From the NCBI GenBank assembly GCA_905221605.1, contig CAJNDS010002635.1:880918-944917 (forward strand): a stretch of 64,000 nt of DNA, read 5' to 3'. The notes beneath the pieces were generated by a model, which saw nothing but the letters and a program-made list of their open reading frames with translations, had not been told where the DNA came from and searched no databases. This document shows positions 40,666 through 49,866 of this stretch, piece by piece (position 1 is the stretch's first letter; every line of letters starts with the position of its first letter). Origin of the DNA: Symbiodinium natans (Eukaryota; Sar; Dinophyceae; Suessiales; Symbiodiniaceae). Both the position numbers and the translations under genes were made by a program.

Positions 40666-42744
40666 TCAGAACTCGCAGCATGTGTTTAGACCAGACGTGT
40701 GCACAACAACACGCACATCCATGAAATCAAAACACACAAGTCCGCTCGGCAAGACAAAAGAATCCAAACTCTTGTTGAAACTGTGTCCTCTACCCTGCAC
40801 TCCAAAGGTCAAGGACCGCAAGCTGCCAGGCAAGGCCACATTCTCCAGGCTCCGGTTGAAAGCGAATCCGAAGCTCAAGGACTGCAAGCTGCCAGGCAAG
40901 GCCACATTCTCCAAGCTCTGGTTGAAACACGTCCCGAAGCTCAAGGACAGCAAGTTGCCAGGCAGGGCCACAAATTCCAAACTCCCATTGAAGCGATGCC
41001 CGAAGCTCAAAGACTGCAAGCTGCCAGGCAAGGCCACTTTCTCCAAGCTGCGGTTGAATTCGTATCCGAAGCTCAAGGACTGCAAGCTATCAGGCAACGC
41101 CACATTCTCCAAACTCCGGTTGAAGCAATGCCCGAAGCTCAAGGACTGCAAGCTGTCAGGCAAGGCCACATTCTCCAAGCTCCGGTTGAATTCGTATCCG
41201 AAGCTCAAGGACTGCAAGCTGCCAGGCAAGGCCACGTTCTCCAAGCTCTGGTTGAAACATGCTCCGAAGCTCAGGCACAGCAAGCTGCCAGGCAAGGCCA
41301 CATTCTCCAAGCTCTGGTTGAAAGAATCCCCGGCGCTCAAGGACTGCAAGCTGCCAGGAAAGGCCACATTCTCCAAGCTCTGGTTGAAAGCATGTCCGAA
41401 ACGCAAAGACTGCAAGCTGCCAGGCAAAACCACATTCTCCAAGCTTTGGTTGAAAGAATATCCGAAGCTCAAGGAATGCAAGCGGCCAGGCAGAACCGCA
41501 TTCTCCAAGCTCTGGTTAAAAGCGAAGCCGAAGCTCAAGGACTGCAAGCTGCCAGGCAAAACCACATTCTCTAAGCTCTGGTTGAAAGCGAATCCGAAGC
41601 TCAAGGACAGCAAACTACCAGGCAAGGCCACATTCTCCAAGCTCTGCTTGAAATGATCTCCGAAACTCAAGAACTGCAAGCTGCCAGGAAAGGCCACATT
41701 CTCCAAGCTCTGGTTGAAATCGCGTCCGAAGCTCAAGGACTGCAAGCCGCCCGGCAGAGCCACATTCTCCAAACTCCCATTGAAGCGATGCCCGAGGCTT
41801 AAGGACTGCAAGCTGCCAGGCAAAGCCATGTTCTCCAAACTCTGGTTGGAACATGCTCCGCAGCTCAAGGACTGCAAGCTGCCAGGCAGGGCCACATTCT
41901 CCAAGCTCTGGTTGAAACATGTCCCGAAGCTCAAGGACTGCAAGCTGCCAGGCAAGGCCACATTCTCCAAGCTCCGGTTGAAATCGTTTCCGAAGCTCAA
42001 GCACAGCAAGTTGCCAGGCAGGGCGACATTCTCCATGCTCTGGTTGAATTTGTCTCCGAAGCTCAAGGACTGCAAGCTGCCTGGCAAGGCCACATTCTCC
42101 AAGCTCTGGTTGAAATCGCGTCCGAAGCTCAAGGACTGCAAGCTGCCCGGCAGGGCCATATTCTCCAAGCTCTGGTTGAATTTGTCTCCGAAGCTCAAGG
42201 ACTGCAAGTTCTTTGGCAGTTCAACCTTCTCAAGACTATGCTCGCCGTACAATTCCAACGAAGAGATGGCGTCTTTCGCATGCACGTCCATCACGCTCAG
42301 GCGTTGGCCGTCACGGGCTCGCAGAAATGCAGCTGCTGCGTGCCCTGCACCAACCTAGCTTGGCCCGTGACAAACCCTCTGATAAAAGTCTTCGGAGTAG
42401 GATCCTCTTACGCCCAACAATGGGGGAAACCTAACCATGCCAAGAGCAACCTGTTGAACCACATACGTGATGACATCGCCATGAACTTGCTCCGAGAGCG
42501 GCTGGGAATCGTCCAGGCCATTGCCGCCAGCCGCCAGGAGAAGCATGCCACCCAGCCGCAAGCCGATCCTTCCTGCGATGCTCATGCGCAAGTCGTCCAC
42601 GGTCATGTCGTCTGCAAGAGGAAGCTGCAGTTCTGAACCATCGAGGCCACAGACCGTCAACTGTCGCGGGGCAGTAAGGCCATCGAACTCGTCAAGGCAC
42701 TGACGGTTCCGCTCTTCTTGAGTTCCTGCTGCGAGGTCGGCCAT
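40666..42744 (-). CDS. Ubiquitin-like + 22 FNIP/leucine-rich-type repeat protein, copy 1, two exons
   Basis: Model: exon 1 42744-42451 (98 codons), intron 42450-42355 (96 bp, GT...AG), exon 2 42354-40666; total 660 residues. Exon 1 is an N-terminal ubiquitin-like domain (LTVCGLDGSELQLPLADD, then TVDDLR helix, LLLAAGG, LDDSQPL, ending GDVITYVVQQ). Exon 2 opens VGAGHAAAAFLRARDGQ, then 22 tandem 22-residue repeats with SLQSLSFG and FNQSLEN cores, close to FNIP repeats of the LRR superfamily, and ends NTCCEF. Both junctions are phase 0, and the copy at 54583-56828 shares the structure. The start at MADLAAG is chosen because the paralogue aligns from its own Met near there; upstream residues do not align. 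Repeat 22 has a five-residue insertion. Likely an intracellular binding scaffold; partner unknown. Confidence 0.8.
40759..42225 (-). repeat. 66-bp coding tandem repeat, 22 units (copy 1)
   Basis: Each 66-bp unit encodes 22 residues; the unit nearest the C-terminus carries 15 extra bases. Third positions vary and length is a strict multiple of three, so it is under coding constraint. The antisense strand is also stop-free over much of it. Confidence 0.93.
42355..42450 (-). other. Intron of Ubl-LRR copy 1
   Basis: Begins CAACAG|GTTGCTC and ends CTAG|GTTGGTG, 96 bp, without telomere-like repeats or MITE. Serves as the unmodified reference for the expanded intron of copy 2. Confidence 0.75.
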
Positions 42745-42921
42745 GGGGCCTTGCACCCTTAAGGCCTCAAAGGCCTCCTGGGAAGCTCTTTTTGACTTTG
42801 CATGTCTACTTGTCCCCGAACCCACCTTACTGACCCTTCTTACGAAGTCAAGAGAGCTTCCAAGTAGGCCTTTTAGCCCAAATTCCGAAACCCCCAAACC
42901 GTTGAGCCTGCAAACTATCAA

Positions 42922-43640
42922 TCCTAAACCCTTAAGCCTAGGCGTGACCGTGCATTGTGATTATTGCAGCGCATATATTTCCGTACGTTCCACAGTATAT
43001 AGTATATAGCATAGAACATACATAACATATATATATATATACACATAGTTATCTCTTTATTTATACCCAGATAATATCTATTGTTGTGCATACTGTGTCT
43101 GCAATGTGCATGCGTAGTATATCAACGGAAACGTTCGGGATTTTACCTTTGTAAAAGCTGAAGCCAAAGACTGAGACAGAGACGCTCAATCGGTTCAGGT
43201 CTAAGTGCTTGTGCTTTCGGGGCTTTTGGGTTTTAGGGTCCTGGGTTGTTGGGTTTTAGGATGTTTTTGGTGTTTAGGGTGTTCGTGTTCAGGGTTTGAG
43301 GGTATTTTAAGTCTAACCCTCACCACTCAGGCAAACACCTCTGCCTGCAACTGTCTGCCGCAGCGAACATGCTCGAACGACATACAAGTCTTGCCGCAAG
43401 CTTCTAACCCCTACGAACCCTAGTTTTGCCCCGCGAAGAACCACTAAGTCCAGGAGAGGGTCTGGTGAAGTATCCCCTGAAGAACCTAAAACCTGTTCCC
43501 TTCTTGTAGGTTACTTGCGAATGCTATTCTCTTAGGATAGTTACATGGTCCCTCAATATGGGACCTTAACCCAAGGGGGACCATATTTGAGGGTCCCCAT
43601 ATAATGAGCCTTAGATATACGTAGGTTCAACCTCAGAGCC
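42922..43640. other. Upstream flank of Ubl-LRR copy 1, no further gene
   Basis: AT-rich microsatellite TATATATATATACACATA at 43023-43050, then unique sequence with a short palindrome (TGGTCCCTCAATATGGGACC region, 43545-43615). Could contain the promoter, but I see no defined element. Confidence 0.45.
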
Positions 43641-43888
43641 ATTATGGGTTTAGGAATTAGGATTTAGGGTTTAGGGTTTAGGGTTTAGGGCTTAGGGATA
43701 CTGGCTCAAGAGGTTTTGGGCTCTCAAGGCAAGGCTTCAGCTCCTAAACCCTAAGCCCGAAGGCCAAACCCAAAACCCGAACCATTTTGGGGTTCTTAAG
43801 ACAGGGCTTCAGCTCTTAAACCCTAAACCCTAAACCCTAAACCCAAAACCCAAAACCCGAATCCTAACCCCTAAACCCTAAACTGAAC

Positions 43889-43975
43889 CTTCGGGACAAG
43901 CCGGGCCACAACTAGCTTCCGGAAACGCCGGCGGATCTTCTGCTTGTCCGCATCCGGGGGCAGGCTCAGAACCTT
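43889..43975 (-). CDS. J-domain exon, helices I-II (VLSLPPDADKQKIRRRFRKL)
   Basis: Minus strand reads VLSLPPDADKQKIRRRFRKL then VVARLVPKV. YxVLxLxxDADxxxIRRxFRKL is the first half of a J-domain. Where HPDK should follow, the sequence reads LVPK, so this copy lacks the HPD motif unless the donor lies before it. Acceptor CGGAAG precedes V. CCCTAAA on the left and TTTAGGG on the right. It may join the HPD-containing exon at 39.2 kb or be a separate decayed domain. Confidence 0.62.
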
Positions 43976-44009
43976 CCGATTCTAGACTTAGGGTTTAGGG
44001 TTTAGGGTT

Positions 44010-44080
44010 TAAAGGGTGCCCTTCTTGGTTTAAAGGGGCTTATGGGGGAACCTAGACTCTAAAAAATGTTCTGCGGGCCT
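44010..44080. mobile_element. MITE family G fragment
   Basis: GGGTGCCCTTCTTGGTTTAAAGGGGCTTATGGGGGAACCTA matches the left half of family G. Confidence 0.6.
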
Positions 44081-44460
44081 ACTCTCGGTCATTAGATTTC
44101 AAGAAATTTAGGCTTAGGGTTTGGGTTTTTAGGTTTTTGGGGTTTTCAGGTGTACAGGGTTCAGGGTTTTTAGGGTTTGTACGGTTTAGGGTTTTGGGGA
44201 TTTTTAGGGAGGGGCTTTAGAGTTTGCAGGGTTTATAGGCTTTGTAGGGTTTGTAGGGCTTGCAGGGCTTGTGGCTGTGGAGGGGCGTTAGGGTTTGTGA
44301 GGTCACCATTGTCCTGCCTGCTGTCCGTCGGCAAAACTGAGCTCGCGTGCTTCTCTCCATTCGGCCCTAGACCCCAAACCGCAAACCCTAAACCCTAAAT
44401 CCCAAGCCCTAAACCCAAAACCCAAAACCCTAAACCCTAAACCCCAAACCCTAAACCGCA

Positions 44461-44547
44461 GCAACCCTGACTCATGGAAGCCACCCACATCTTCTCGGGG
44501 GGCACGGGGTCGCATTGTGCACGTTCGGGTCGGCGCCATGCTCTTCT
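44461..44547 (-). CDS. Ankyrin repeat exon fragment (EEHGADPNVHNATP)
   Basis: Minus strand after CCAGCAG reads EEHGADPNVHNATPCPPRRC then GWLP. xxHGADPNVxxxTP is the canonical end and start of consecutive ankyrin repeats. Remaining helices are absent, so only one repeat boundary is encoded here. CCCTAAA on the left and TTTAGGG on the right. Confidence 0.5.
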
Positions 44548-44784
44548 CTGCTGGTATGGAACATCCTTTAGGGTTTAGGGGTTAGGGTGTTGGGTTTAGG
44601 GTTTCGGGTTGAGGGTTCAGGGTTTAGGGATGTCCAGTATGCTCCAAACGGGGCTTCCTAAGCTTTCTCAGGTCTGCGCCATGCTGGTGCTCTTTACAGG
44701 ATGTCCTTTACTTAAGCTCCCACAGGTGAGGGTTGGATCTGCAAAAAGCTTCGTCCCGAGAGGTTGGAACAGCTGGAACAGCTT

Positions 44785-44870
44785 TTAGGGTTTAGGGTTT
44801 AGGGTTTAGGGTTTAGGGTTTAGGGTTTAGGGTTTAGGGTTTAGGGTTTAGGGTTTAGGGTTTAGGGTTC
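44785..44870. repeat. TTTAGGG array, about 12 units
   Basis: Perfect heptamers. Confidence 0.96.
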
Positions 44871-44884
44871 TCCATCTGGGCTCG

Positions 44885-45540
44885 CCATTCCGTCGTCACA
44901 TTGAGCAACATGGGCAGGGGGCTCATTTGCCCCGGAGCCAGGAATATCACCCAGCCCTGTGTTCTGACGCAGGGCTTGCATGGAGGCTTCCTGTCTGGTT
45001 GAAACTCTATTTCTACAACTAAGAACACCCAAAAAAATGAAGTTCTGCTCTACCCTACAACTCAACCCGTTCAAGCTGCTAAGTCATGTGGACCCTTTTT
45101 GGCTTCAGGTCAGGGTCTAGCGGGTTTAGGGCTCGTATAAAACACTGGAGACGCCTCAAGCTCCTTATAGACCCTTCAACTACACCCCAAGAAGCCAAGA
45201 GCTGAAGCTCTGCAGGTGGGGGGGGGGTTTCCGAAAATACGGGGCCCCCCTAATAAAGACCCCCAAATAGTAAGATTCCCTTATAAACAGGACGCCCCAA
45301 TAAGGTGCCCCCAATTTCGGAAATGCCCATGTGACCAGGGGATTCTATAATAGTTTCGATGTCGGCACTACGCCCTAGACCCTCAAGCCCTCGACCCGAA
45401 GCCCTAAGCACCATGAACCCGAATTCCCCTCAACGCCCTGAGCCTCTAAGTCCCTGACCCTGATGCCTACATCCCGAAATCCCTAAACCCGCCCAAAACC
45501 AACCCGAAACCCCTAAACCCTAAGCCCGCAAAGGATCCTA
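44885..45540. other. Stretch without a recognised gene
   Basis: Unique, with a palindromic block (CCGAAAATACGGGGCCCCCC ... GGTGCCCCCAATTTCGG, 45230-45325) that is probably an unassigned MITE, and then degenerate CCCTAAA. Confidence 0.45.
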
Positions 45541-45555
45541 AATCCCCCCCAAACC

Positions 45556-45617
45556 CTAAACCTTAAACCCTAAACCCTAAACCCTAAACCCCAAGCCCTA
45601 AGCCCTAAACCCTAAAC
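45556..45617. repeat. CCCTAAA array, about 9 units
   Basis: Heptamers with some CCCTAAG, ending at the donor of the exon at 45618. Confidence 0.94.
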
Positions 45618-45680
45618 GGACACGGGGTCTGCCTCCCAGGCGTCGAAGTCCTCCAGGTCGATAACCTCCTTGACTGGAGC
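45618..45680 (-). CDS. Unassigned 63-bp exon with exact boundaries
   Basis: Minus strand: acceptor CTCCAG, exon of exactly 21 codons APVKEVIDLEDFDAWEADPV plus S, then donor GTTTAGGG. Phase 0 at both ends. The acidic sequence resembles a regulatory linker; no domain recognised. The donor GT belongs to the first telomere-like unit. Confidence 0.55.
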
Positions 45681-45699
45681 CTGGAGTTAGGGTTTAGGG

Positions 45700-46050
45700 T
45701 TTAGGCTATAGGATGTAGGGTTTAGAGTATTTAAGGTTTAGGGTTTATGGCTCAGGGGGAGTGACGGTTTAGGGTTTAGGGTCAATGGCATTTAAGATTC
45801 TTAGGGCTTAGGGCTTAGGGTTTTCAGGTTATTTAGTCGATGGGTTGGGGATATTAAGGGGTATTTATGCTTTGGGGTTTTCAGTCTAGAGCCCCTGAAC
45901 CTGACCCCCCCTTCCCTCAACACTACACCCTCCAACCGTGAAACCTTAAGGACTAAAAACCACTAAACAGTACCCTGATGAAAACTGTTGCCTGCAATTG
46001 TACGAAGTTCGTCCGGGGAATTTTTGTTTGGGGGAAAAAAGAGGTTGTGT
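45700..46050. other. Degenerate TTTAGGG region, no gene
   Basis: Scattered decayed heptamers only. Confidence 0.6.
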
Positions 46051-46053
46051 TTC

Positions 46054-46150
46054 GGGATGTTCCCCCGTATACTAACAGTCATTGATCGGAATATGAAAAG
46101 GGGGTACTATATTCTGGATTAAGGACTGTTTGTATAAGGGGGACATCCCA
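46054..46150. mobile_element. MITE family B copy
   Basis: Left GGGATGTTCCCCCGTATACT, right GGACTGTTTGTATAAGGGGG then ACATCCC. About 97 bp. Confidence 0.82.
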
Positions 46151-46370
46151 AGTTGTGCTATCTAAACAAAGGAAGCTGAAGGATTGTTTCTTTGGTCTCG
46201 GCTGAAGCAGAAGTCGTCAGGTCTGTGCCTTTGAAGCACAAGTGCCTCTAAGGCACCTGAAAAAATTCTGCCTACCCTCCCAAGCTGGGCCTTAGGGTCT
46301 ACCACTACCACCATTACGATAAGACCCCGTTCATGTTTCTGGAAGATGAGCAAAAACCTCCAGATTGTTT

Positions 46371-46390
46371 GGGGGGGGGGGGGGGGGGGG
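46371..46390. repeat. Poly-G tract of 20
   Basis: Uninterrupted G run inside unique sequence 46150-46530 that has no supported gene. Confidence 0.95.
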
Positions 46391-46557
46391 AGGCCCTAGA
46401 TACTAAAGCGAGTGCAACATTACACCCTGACATATCCTTGCAGTATGAAGATCCTTACGACAGAAGGCCTCCCACACACAATCAGATCGCTAGACGGAGC
46501 TGTCCTCTCTCTCATTGAGGCTCCTAAGCTAGACCCTACACCTTAAACCCTAAGCCT

Positions 46558-46640
46558 ATAATAGTATACACCTGGGCCCTCAAACTCCTATGTGGGACGC
46601 CCTTGACGGTGCTACATAAAGGTACATGAACCCCTAGGGT
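46558..46640. mobile_element. MITE family A copy, diverged
   Basis: TAGTATACACCTGGGCCCTCAAA and AAAGGTACATGAACCCCTAGGG retain the family pattern; left end lost. Confidence 0.55.
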
Positions 46641-46739
46641 CTACTCTGTAGCCAACCCTAAACCCGAAACCTTGCACTCTAAACCCTGAACCCTAAACCC
46701 ATGTAACCTAGGGCTGTTGACTAATCACACTACGTGGGC

Positions 46740-47380
46740 TACACGTTGTCGTGATGTTCGTGTCACCTTGCACAGGCACCACTGCCTAGGGACCCAGAGG
46801 TAGTAACAACAGCGAAGGTCCAAACGCTCCAAGGGGGTTTATGGCCCACCATGAGTTTTGAGGATTCACGGTTAACGGTTCAGGGTTTAGGTTCAGGTTC
46901 GTGATGTGAGGTTTGTGAGGTTGAAGGCATAGTAGGAGGCCTGTCGAAGAAGCTACGCCGCAGCTGTGTTTACAGGAAGCCCGATAAGCCATAGACCCTA
47001 AACCGCTAGAGCCCCAAACACTCAAACCCCACATGCGAAAACTCTGAACCGCCTGAAGCCCTCAAAAATTAACAGGTGGACCTTAAATTCAGAAGCGCCT
47101 AAAGGTTTCAAACCATCAACAGGGCAACCCTAAATTCAGAATCGCCTAAAGCCCTCAAACCCTGAACCCTAAACCCTACTAACCTGTTTTAGGCGCTTTA
47201 AGCATTTAAAAAAAGTTTGGAAGGTGATTATCGTATAATTATGTAGGAACCATAGGGGAACATTATTAGCAATTCTTCCAAGCCCTATGCCCTCAAACCC
47301 TAAGCCCCAGACGCTAAACCTGATACCCAATTAACCCTAAACCCTCAACCCTCTGAACCCCAAACCCTAAACCCTAAATC
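46740..47380. other. Stretch without a recognised gene
   Basis: A minus-strand open frame at 46786-47034 is partly read from degenerate repeat. A short direct repeat (CCTAAATTCAGAA.CGCCTAAAG) occurs at about 47080 and 47130. No domain recognised. Confidence 0.4.
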
Positions 47381-47448
47381 CTATCCCTGAAACCCTACAC
47401 CCGGCCTTCTTCGCCGCGTGTCGGGCGACGGGCGCCTGCCGCCTCACC

Positions 47449-47483
47449 GCAGGCGCGCCGACGAAGCTAAGGCCTCGCGACTT
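47449..47483 (-). CDS. Possible short exon before a GTGAGG donor
   Basis: Minus strand reads SRGLSFVGAPA then GTGAGG. Weak; only the donor is persuasive. Confidence 0.2.
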
Positions 47484-47637
47484 GCAGTCAGCTTGAAGGG
47501 ATGTACAAGAACCCTAAACCCTAAACCCGAATTGGAGATGGTTTGGCCATCTGGGCCCAGAAGCAGTTGTAGAGTTGTATTCCAAAACCCTACACCCTAC
47601 ACCCTACACCCTAAACCCTAAACCCTAAACCCTAATC

Positions 47638-47703
47638 CTGGCCTGACCACAGCGCCAGGAAGGCAGCTGCTGCCAGGAGCACAGGCGATCGAGTTCGAGC
47701 CAT
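47638..47703 (-). CDS. Signal-peptide first exon (MARTRSPVLLAAAAFLALWS)
   Basis: An ATG at 47703 starts MARTRSPVLLAAAAFLALWS, then GQD and a stop if unspliced. Basic start, 11-residue hydrophobic core and small residues at the end make a good secretory signal, which in dinoflagellates is also the first part of plastid-targeting presequences. The frame must leave the exon before TAG; CAG|GATTAGGG would be a GA-type donor merging into TTTAGGG. The mature protein is not identified; the next supported exon on this strand is at 45.6 kb. Confidence 0.5.
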
Positions 47704-47941
47704 GGCTTCCTGACTCTCCTTGAGCAGAGGCCTGCAGTTTGGGGTTTAGGGTTTAGGGTTTGGGGTTTAGGGTTTGGGGTTTAGGGTTTAGGGTTTGGGG
47801 TTTAGGGTTTGTGGTTTAGGGATTGGGGTCGAACTAGAGTTTAGGGTTTGGGGGTTAGGGTTTGGGGTTTGGAGGCCATGGTTTATGTTTGGTTCAGAAT
47901 GTTTGGAATCGGGGGTACAGGATTTCAGGGCCGAACTTCAG

Positions 47942-48028
47942 ACCCTACTTGGAGGTTCATGGTACTTATTATTTAGGGTTTAGGGTTTAGGGTTAGGGTT
48001 TAGGGTTTAGGGTTTAGGGTTTAGGGTT
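47942..48028. mobile_element. MITE family C left arm followed by a TTTAGGG array
   Basis: TACTTGGAGGTTCATGGTAC then TTATT runs directly into seven TTTAGGG-type units, after which a complete family C copy begins. The left arm is therefore duplicated with an array between the copies. Confidence 0.75.
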
Positions 48029-48172
48029 TACTTGGAGGTTCATGGTACTTATTAACCAACTATAACTGTACTTATAACTGTACTTATAACCATATCAGGG
48101 CACTTAAGGGGCTCACAAGTGGGTCATAAGTACAGATATACTTGGTTGATTGGTACCATGAACCTCCGAGTA
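48029..48172. mobile_element. Complete MITE family C copy
   Basis: Inverted ends TACTTGGAGGTTCATGGTAC and GTACCATGAACCTCCGAGTA. CCCTAAA array follows directly on the right, TTTAGGG on the left. Confidence 0.85.
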
Positions 48173-48301
48173 AACCCTAAACCCTAAACCCTAAACCCTA
48201 AACACTAAAGCCCAACCCAGTGTACGGTTCCCTGAGCAGAGGCCTGCCTTTCGGGATGAGGGATTGTAGGTCCCAGGGTTCGCTGACTGAAGCTTGGGAA
48301 T

Positions 48302-48405
48302 AGGGTTTAGGGTTTAGGGTTTGGGGTTTAGGGTTTGGGGTTTGGGGTTTAGGGTCTGGGGTTTGGGGTTTAGGGTTTAGGGCTTAGGGTTTGGGGTTTA
48401 GGGTC
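48302..48405. repeat. TTTAGGG/TTTGGGG array
   Basis: About 14 units with alternating variants. A fragment of the 47.7-kb exon flank (GAGCAGAGGCCTGC) is repeated at 48234-48247. Confidence 0.93.
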
Positions 48406-48489
48406 TTGCAAAATTTCACAGTCTCTTTCAGGCACCATAAACGCACAATTCGAGCTTTGAGTTGAACCCTATACCGCCTCTACCCTACC

Positions 48490-48552
48490 CGGTCTGCTGC
48501 AACAAAAGGACCTCGCGCCATGCCGGACAGATGAGACTTCGGAAATGATGCT
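48490..48552 (-). CDS. Possible unassigned exon
   Basis: Minus strand reads HHFRSLICPAWREVLLLQQT then G and a stop. Coding-like, no family recognised. Confidence 0.22.
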
Positions 48553-48676
48553 CTATACGGTTTAGGGTTTAGGGTTTAGGGCTTAGGGTTTAGGGTTTAC
48601 GGTTTAGGGTTTAGGACCTCCCAACGCACCAAATTGGCCGTAAACCCGAAGCGCTAAACCTCCAACACTGCTAGTA

Positions 48677-48752
48677 GAACCTAAACCCTAAACCCTAAAC
48701 CCTAAACCCTAAACCCTAAACCCTAAACCCTAAACCCTAAACCCTAAACCCT
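48677..48752. repeat. CCCTAAA array, about 11 units
   Basis: Perfect heptamers ending at a GTAAGT donor. Confidence 0.96.
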
Positions 48753-48758
48753 ACTTAC

Positions 48759-48839
48759 TAAGTCAGAACGGCTTCCAAGTACTCGACGCAGGATGCCCCG
48801 TGCCTCCACCATCACTGGCAGGCTGAACAAGGTGGAAGC
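48759..48839 (-). CDS. Unassigned 81-bp exon with exact boundaries
   Basis: Minus strand: acceptor GCAG, exon of exactly 27 codons (ASTLFSLPVMVEARGILRRV then LGSRSDL), donor GTAAGTAGGGTTTAGGG. Phase 0 at both ends. The donor is an ideal GTAAGT, and the telomere-like array starts at intron base 7. No family recognised. Together with 1034, 45618, 57971 and 63530 it is the best evidence that these islands are real exons. Confidence 0.62.
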
Positions 48840-48847
48840 CTGCGGGC

Positions 48848-48950
48848 TTTAGGGTTTAGGGTTTGGGGTTTGGGGTTTAGGGTTTAGGGTCTAGGGTGTT
48901 AGGTTTTGGGTTTAGGGTTTTAGGTTTTGGGTTTAGGGTTGTCAGGTACA
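48848..48950. repeat. TTTAGGG/TTTGGGG array, degenerate
   Basis: Upstream of the 48.8-kb exon on the minus strand, i.e. the intron's CCCTAAA end. Confidence 0.9.
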
Positions 48951-49054
48951 TTGCAGGCTCAAGGTTTAGGATTGCGTGTACAAAACCTGTAAACCCCATA
49001 CGTCCCATAAACAAGACCTACATTCTTAGTAGCCCCGTAACCATATTTAAGGGG

Positions 49055-49206
49055 TACAAGGAGGAACCCAGAAAGGACCCCTAACCTTATTCCCCTAGCC
49101 TATATAACCCCATACATACCTTGAATATATACCTAAGTAGCCCCTAAATAACCCCCCAAATAACCCCAAAGGTCCCTTTTTCAGGTCACTCCTTTCGTCC
49201 CTTGAA
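49055..49206. mobile_element. MITE family E copy
   Basis: AAGGGGTACAAGGAGGAACCC on the left and a matching inverted right end; ATATATACCTAAGTAGCCCC inside. Confidence 0.65.
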
Positions 49207-49252
49207 TATTATAGCAAGGGTGGGTGTGATATACCACTGAGCTACCCAGACT
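49205..49252 (-). other. tRNA-like 5' fragment with A-box
   Basis: Minus strand reads GTCTGGGTAGCTCAGTGGTA, like an acceptor strand plus D-arm with an RNA polymerase III A-box (TAGCTCAGTGG). No matching anticodon arm, B-box or 3' acceptor strand follows, so it is at most a fragment, possibly of a tRNA-derived SINE. Confidence 0.3.
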
Positions 49253-49271
49253 CTAAATCTATGGATCAGGT

Positions 49272-49402
49272 TCTAAACCCTAAACCCTAAACCCAAACCC
49301 CAAACCCTAAACCCTAAACCCTAAACCCTAAACCCTAAACCCTAAACCCTAAACCCTAAACCCTAAACCCTAAACCCTAAACCCTAACCCTAAACCCCAA
49401 AC
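49272..49402. repeat. CCCTAAA array, about 18 units
   Basis: Perfect heptamers with one CCCAAA contraction. Confidence 0.96.
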
Positions 49403-49409
49403 TCTAAAC

Positions 49410-49466
49410 CGTGAAGTGGCAGTGCACTAGGGCCTGAAGTGAGGCTTTGTGAGCCGCTTCAGCAGC
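49410..49466 (-). CDS. Unassigned 57-bp exon with exact boundaries
   Basis: Minus strand: pyrimidine tract, acceptor GATAAG, exon of 19 codons AAEAAHKASLQALVHCHFT, donor GTTTAG. Phase 0 at both ends. The helical, alanine-rich sequence is not assigned. Confidence 0.48.
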
Positions 49467-49719
49467 CTTATCGGATGCGCAAGCCCGCGCGCAATAGCAG
49501 CAGGGGCAGGCAAGCCGCCAGGGTTTAGGGTTCAGGGTTTGGGGTTTAGGGCTTAGGATTCAGGATTTAGGGTTTAGGATTTCGGGTTTAGGGTTTAGGG
49601 CTTAGGGTTTAAGAGGTTCCTAAACCCTGAACCCTAAGCCCTATAGGGTCTAGGGTACAGGGATTGGGTATAGGCTTCAGGGATTCAGTTAGCCTTTGCT
49701 TTGGCCGTGGGGGTTTAGG

Positions 49720-49866
49720 GTTTGGGGTTTGTGGTTTAGGGCCAGGGTTTAGGGTTTAGGGTTTAGGGTTTAGGGTTAAGGGGTTAGGGTTTCGGGTTTA
49801 GGGTTTAGGGCTACCAGGTTTAGGGTTTAGGGCTACCGGGTCTAGGGTTTGGGTTTAGGGTTTCGG
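49720..49866. repeat. TTTAGGG array, degenerate
   Basis: About 18 units interrupted by GCTACCGGG repeated twice. Confidence 0.92.

Noticed and set aside
40610-41656. 348- and 291-codon plus-strand frames over the LRR array
   Set aside because: Antisense of the 66-bp coding repeat; the minus frame has the Ubl exon, splice sites and a conserved paralogue.
43680-43705. TGGCTCAAG as a possible dinoflagellate spliced-leader relic
   Set aside because: Only nine bases match the 3' part of the leader and the upstream part is absent.
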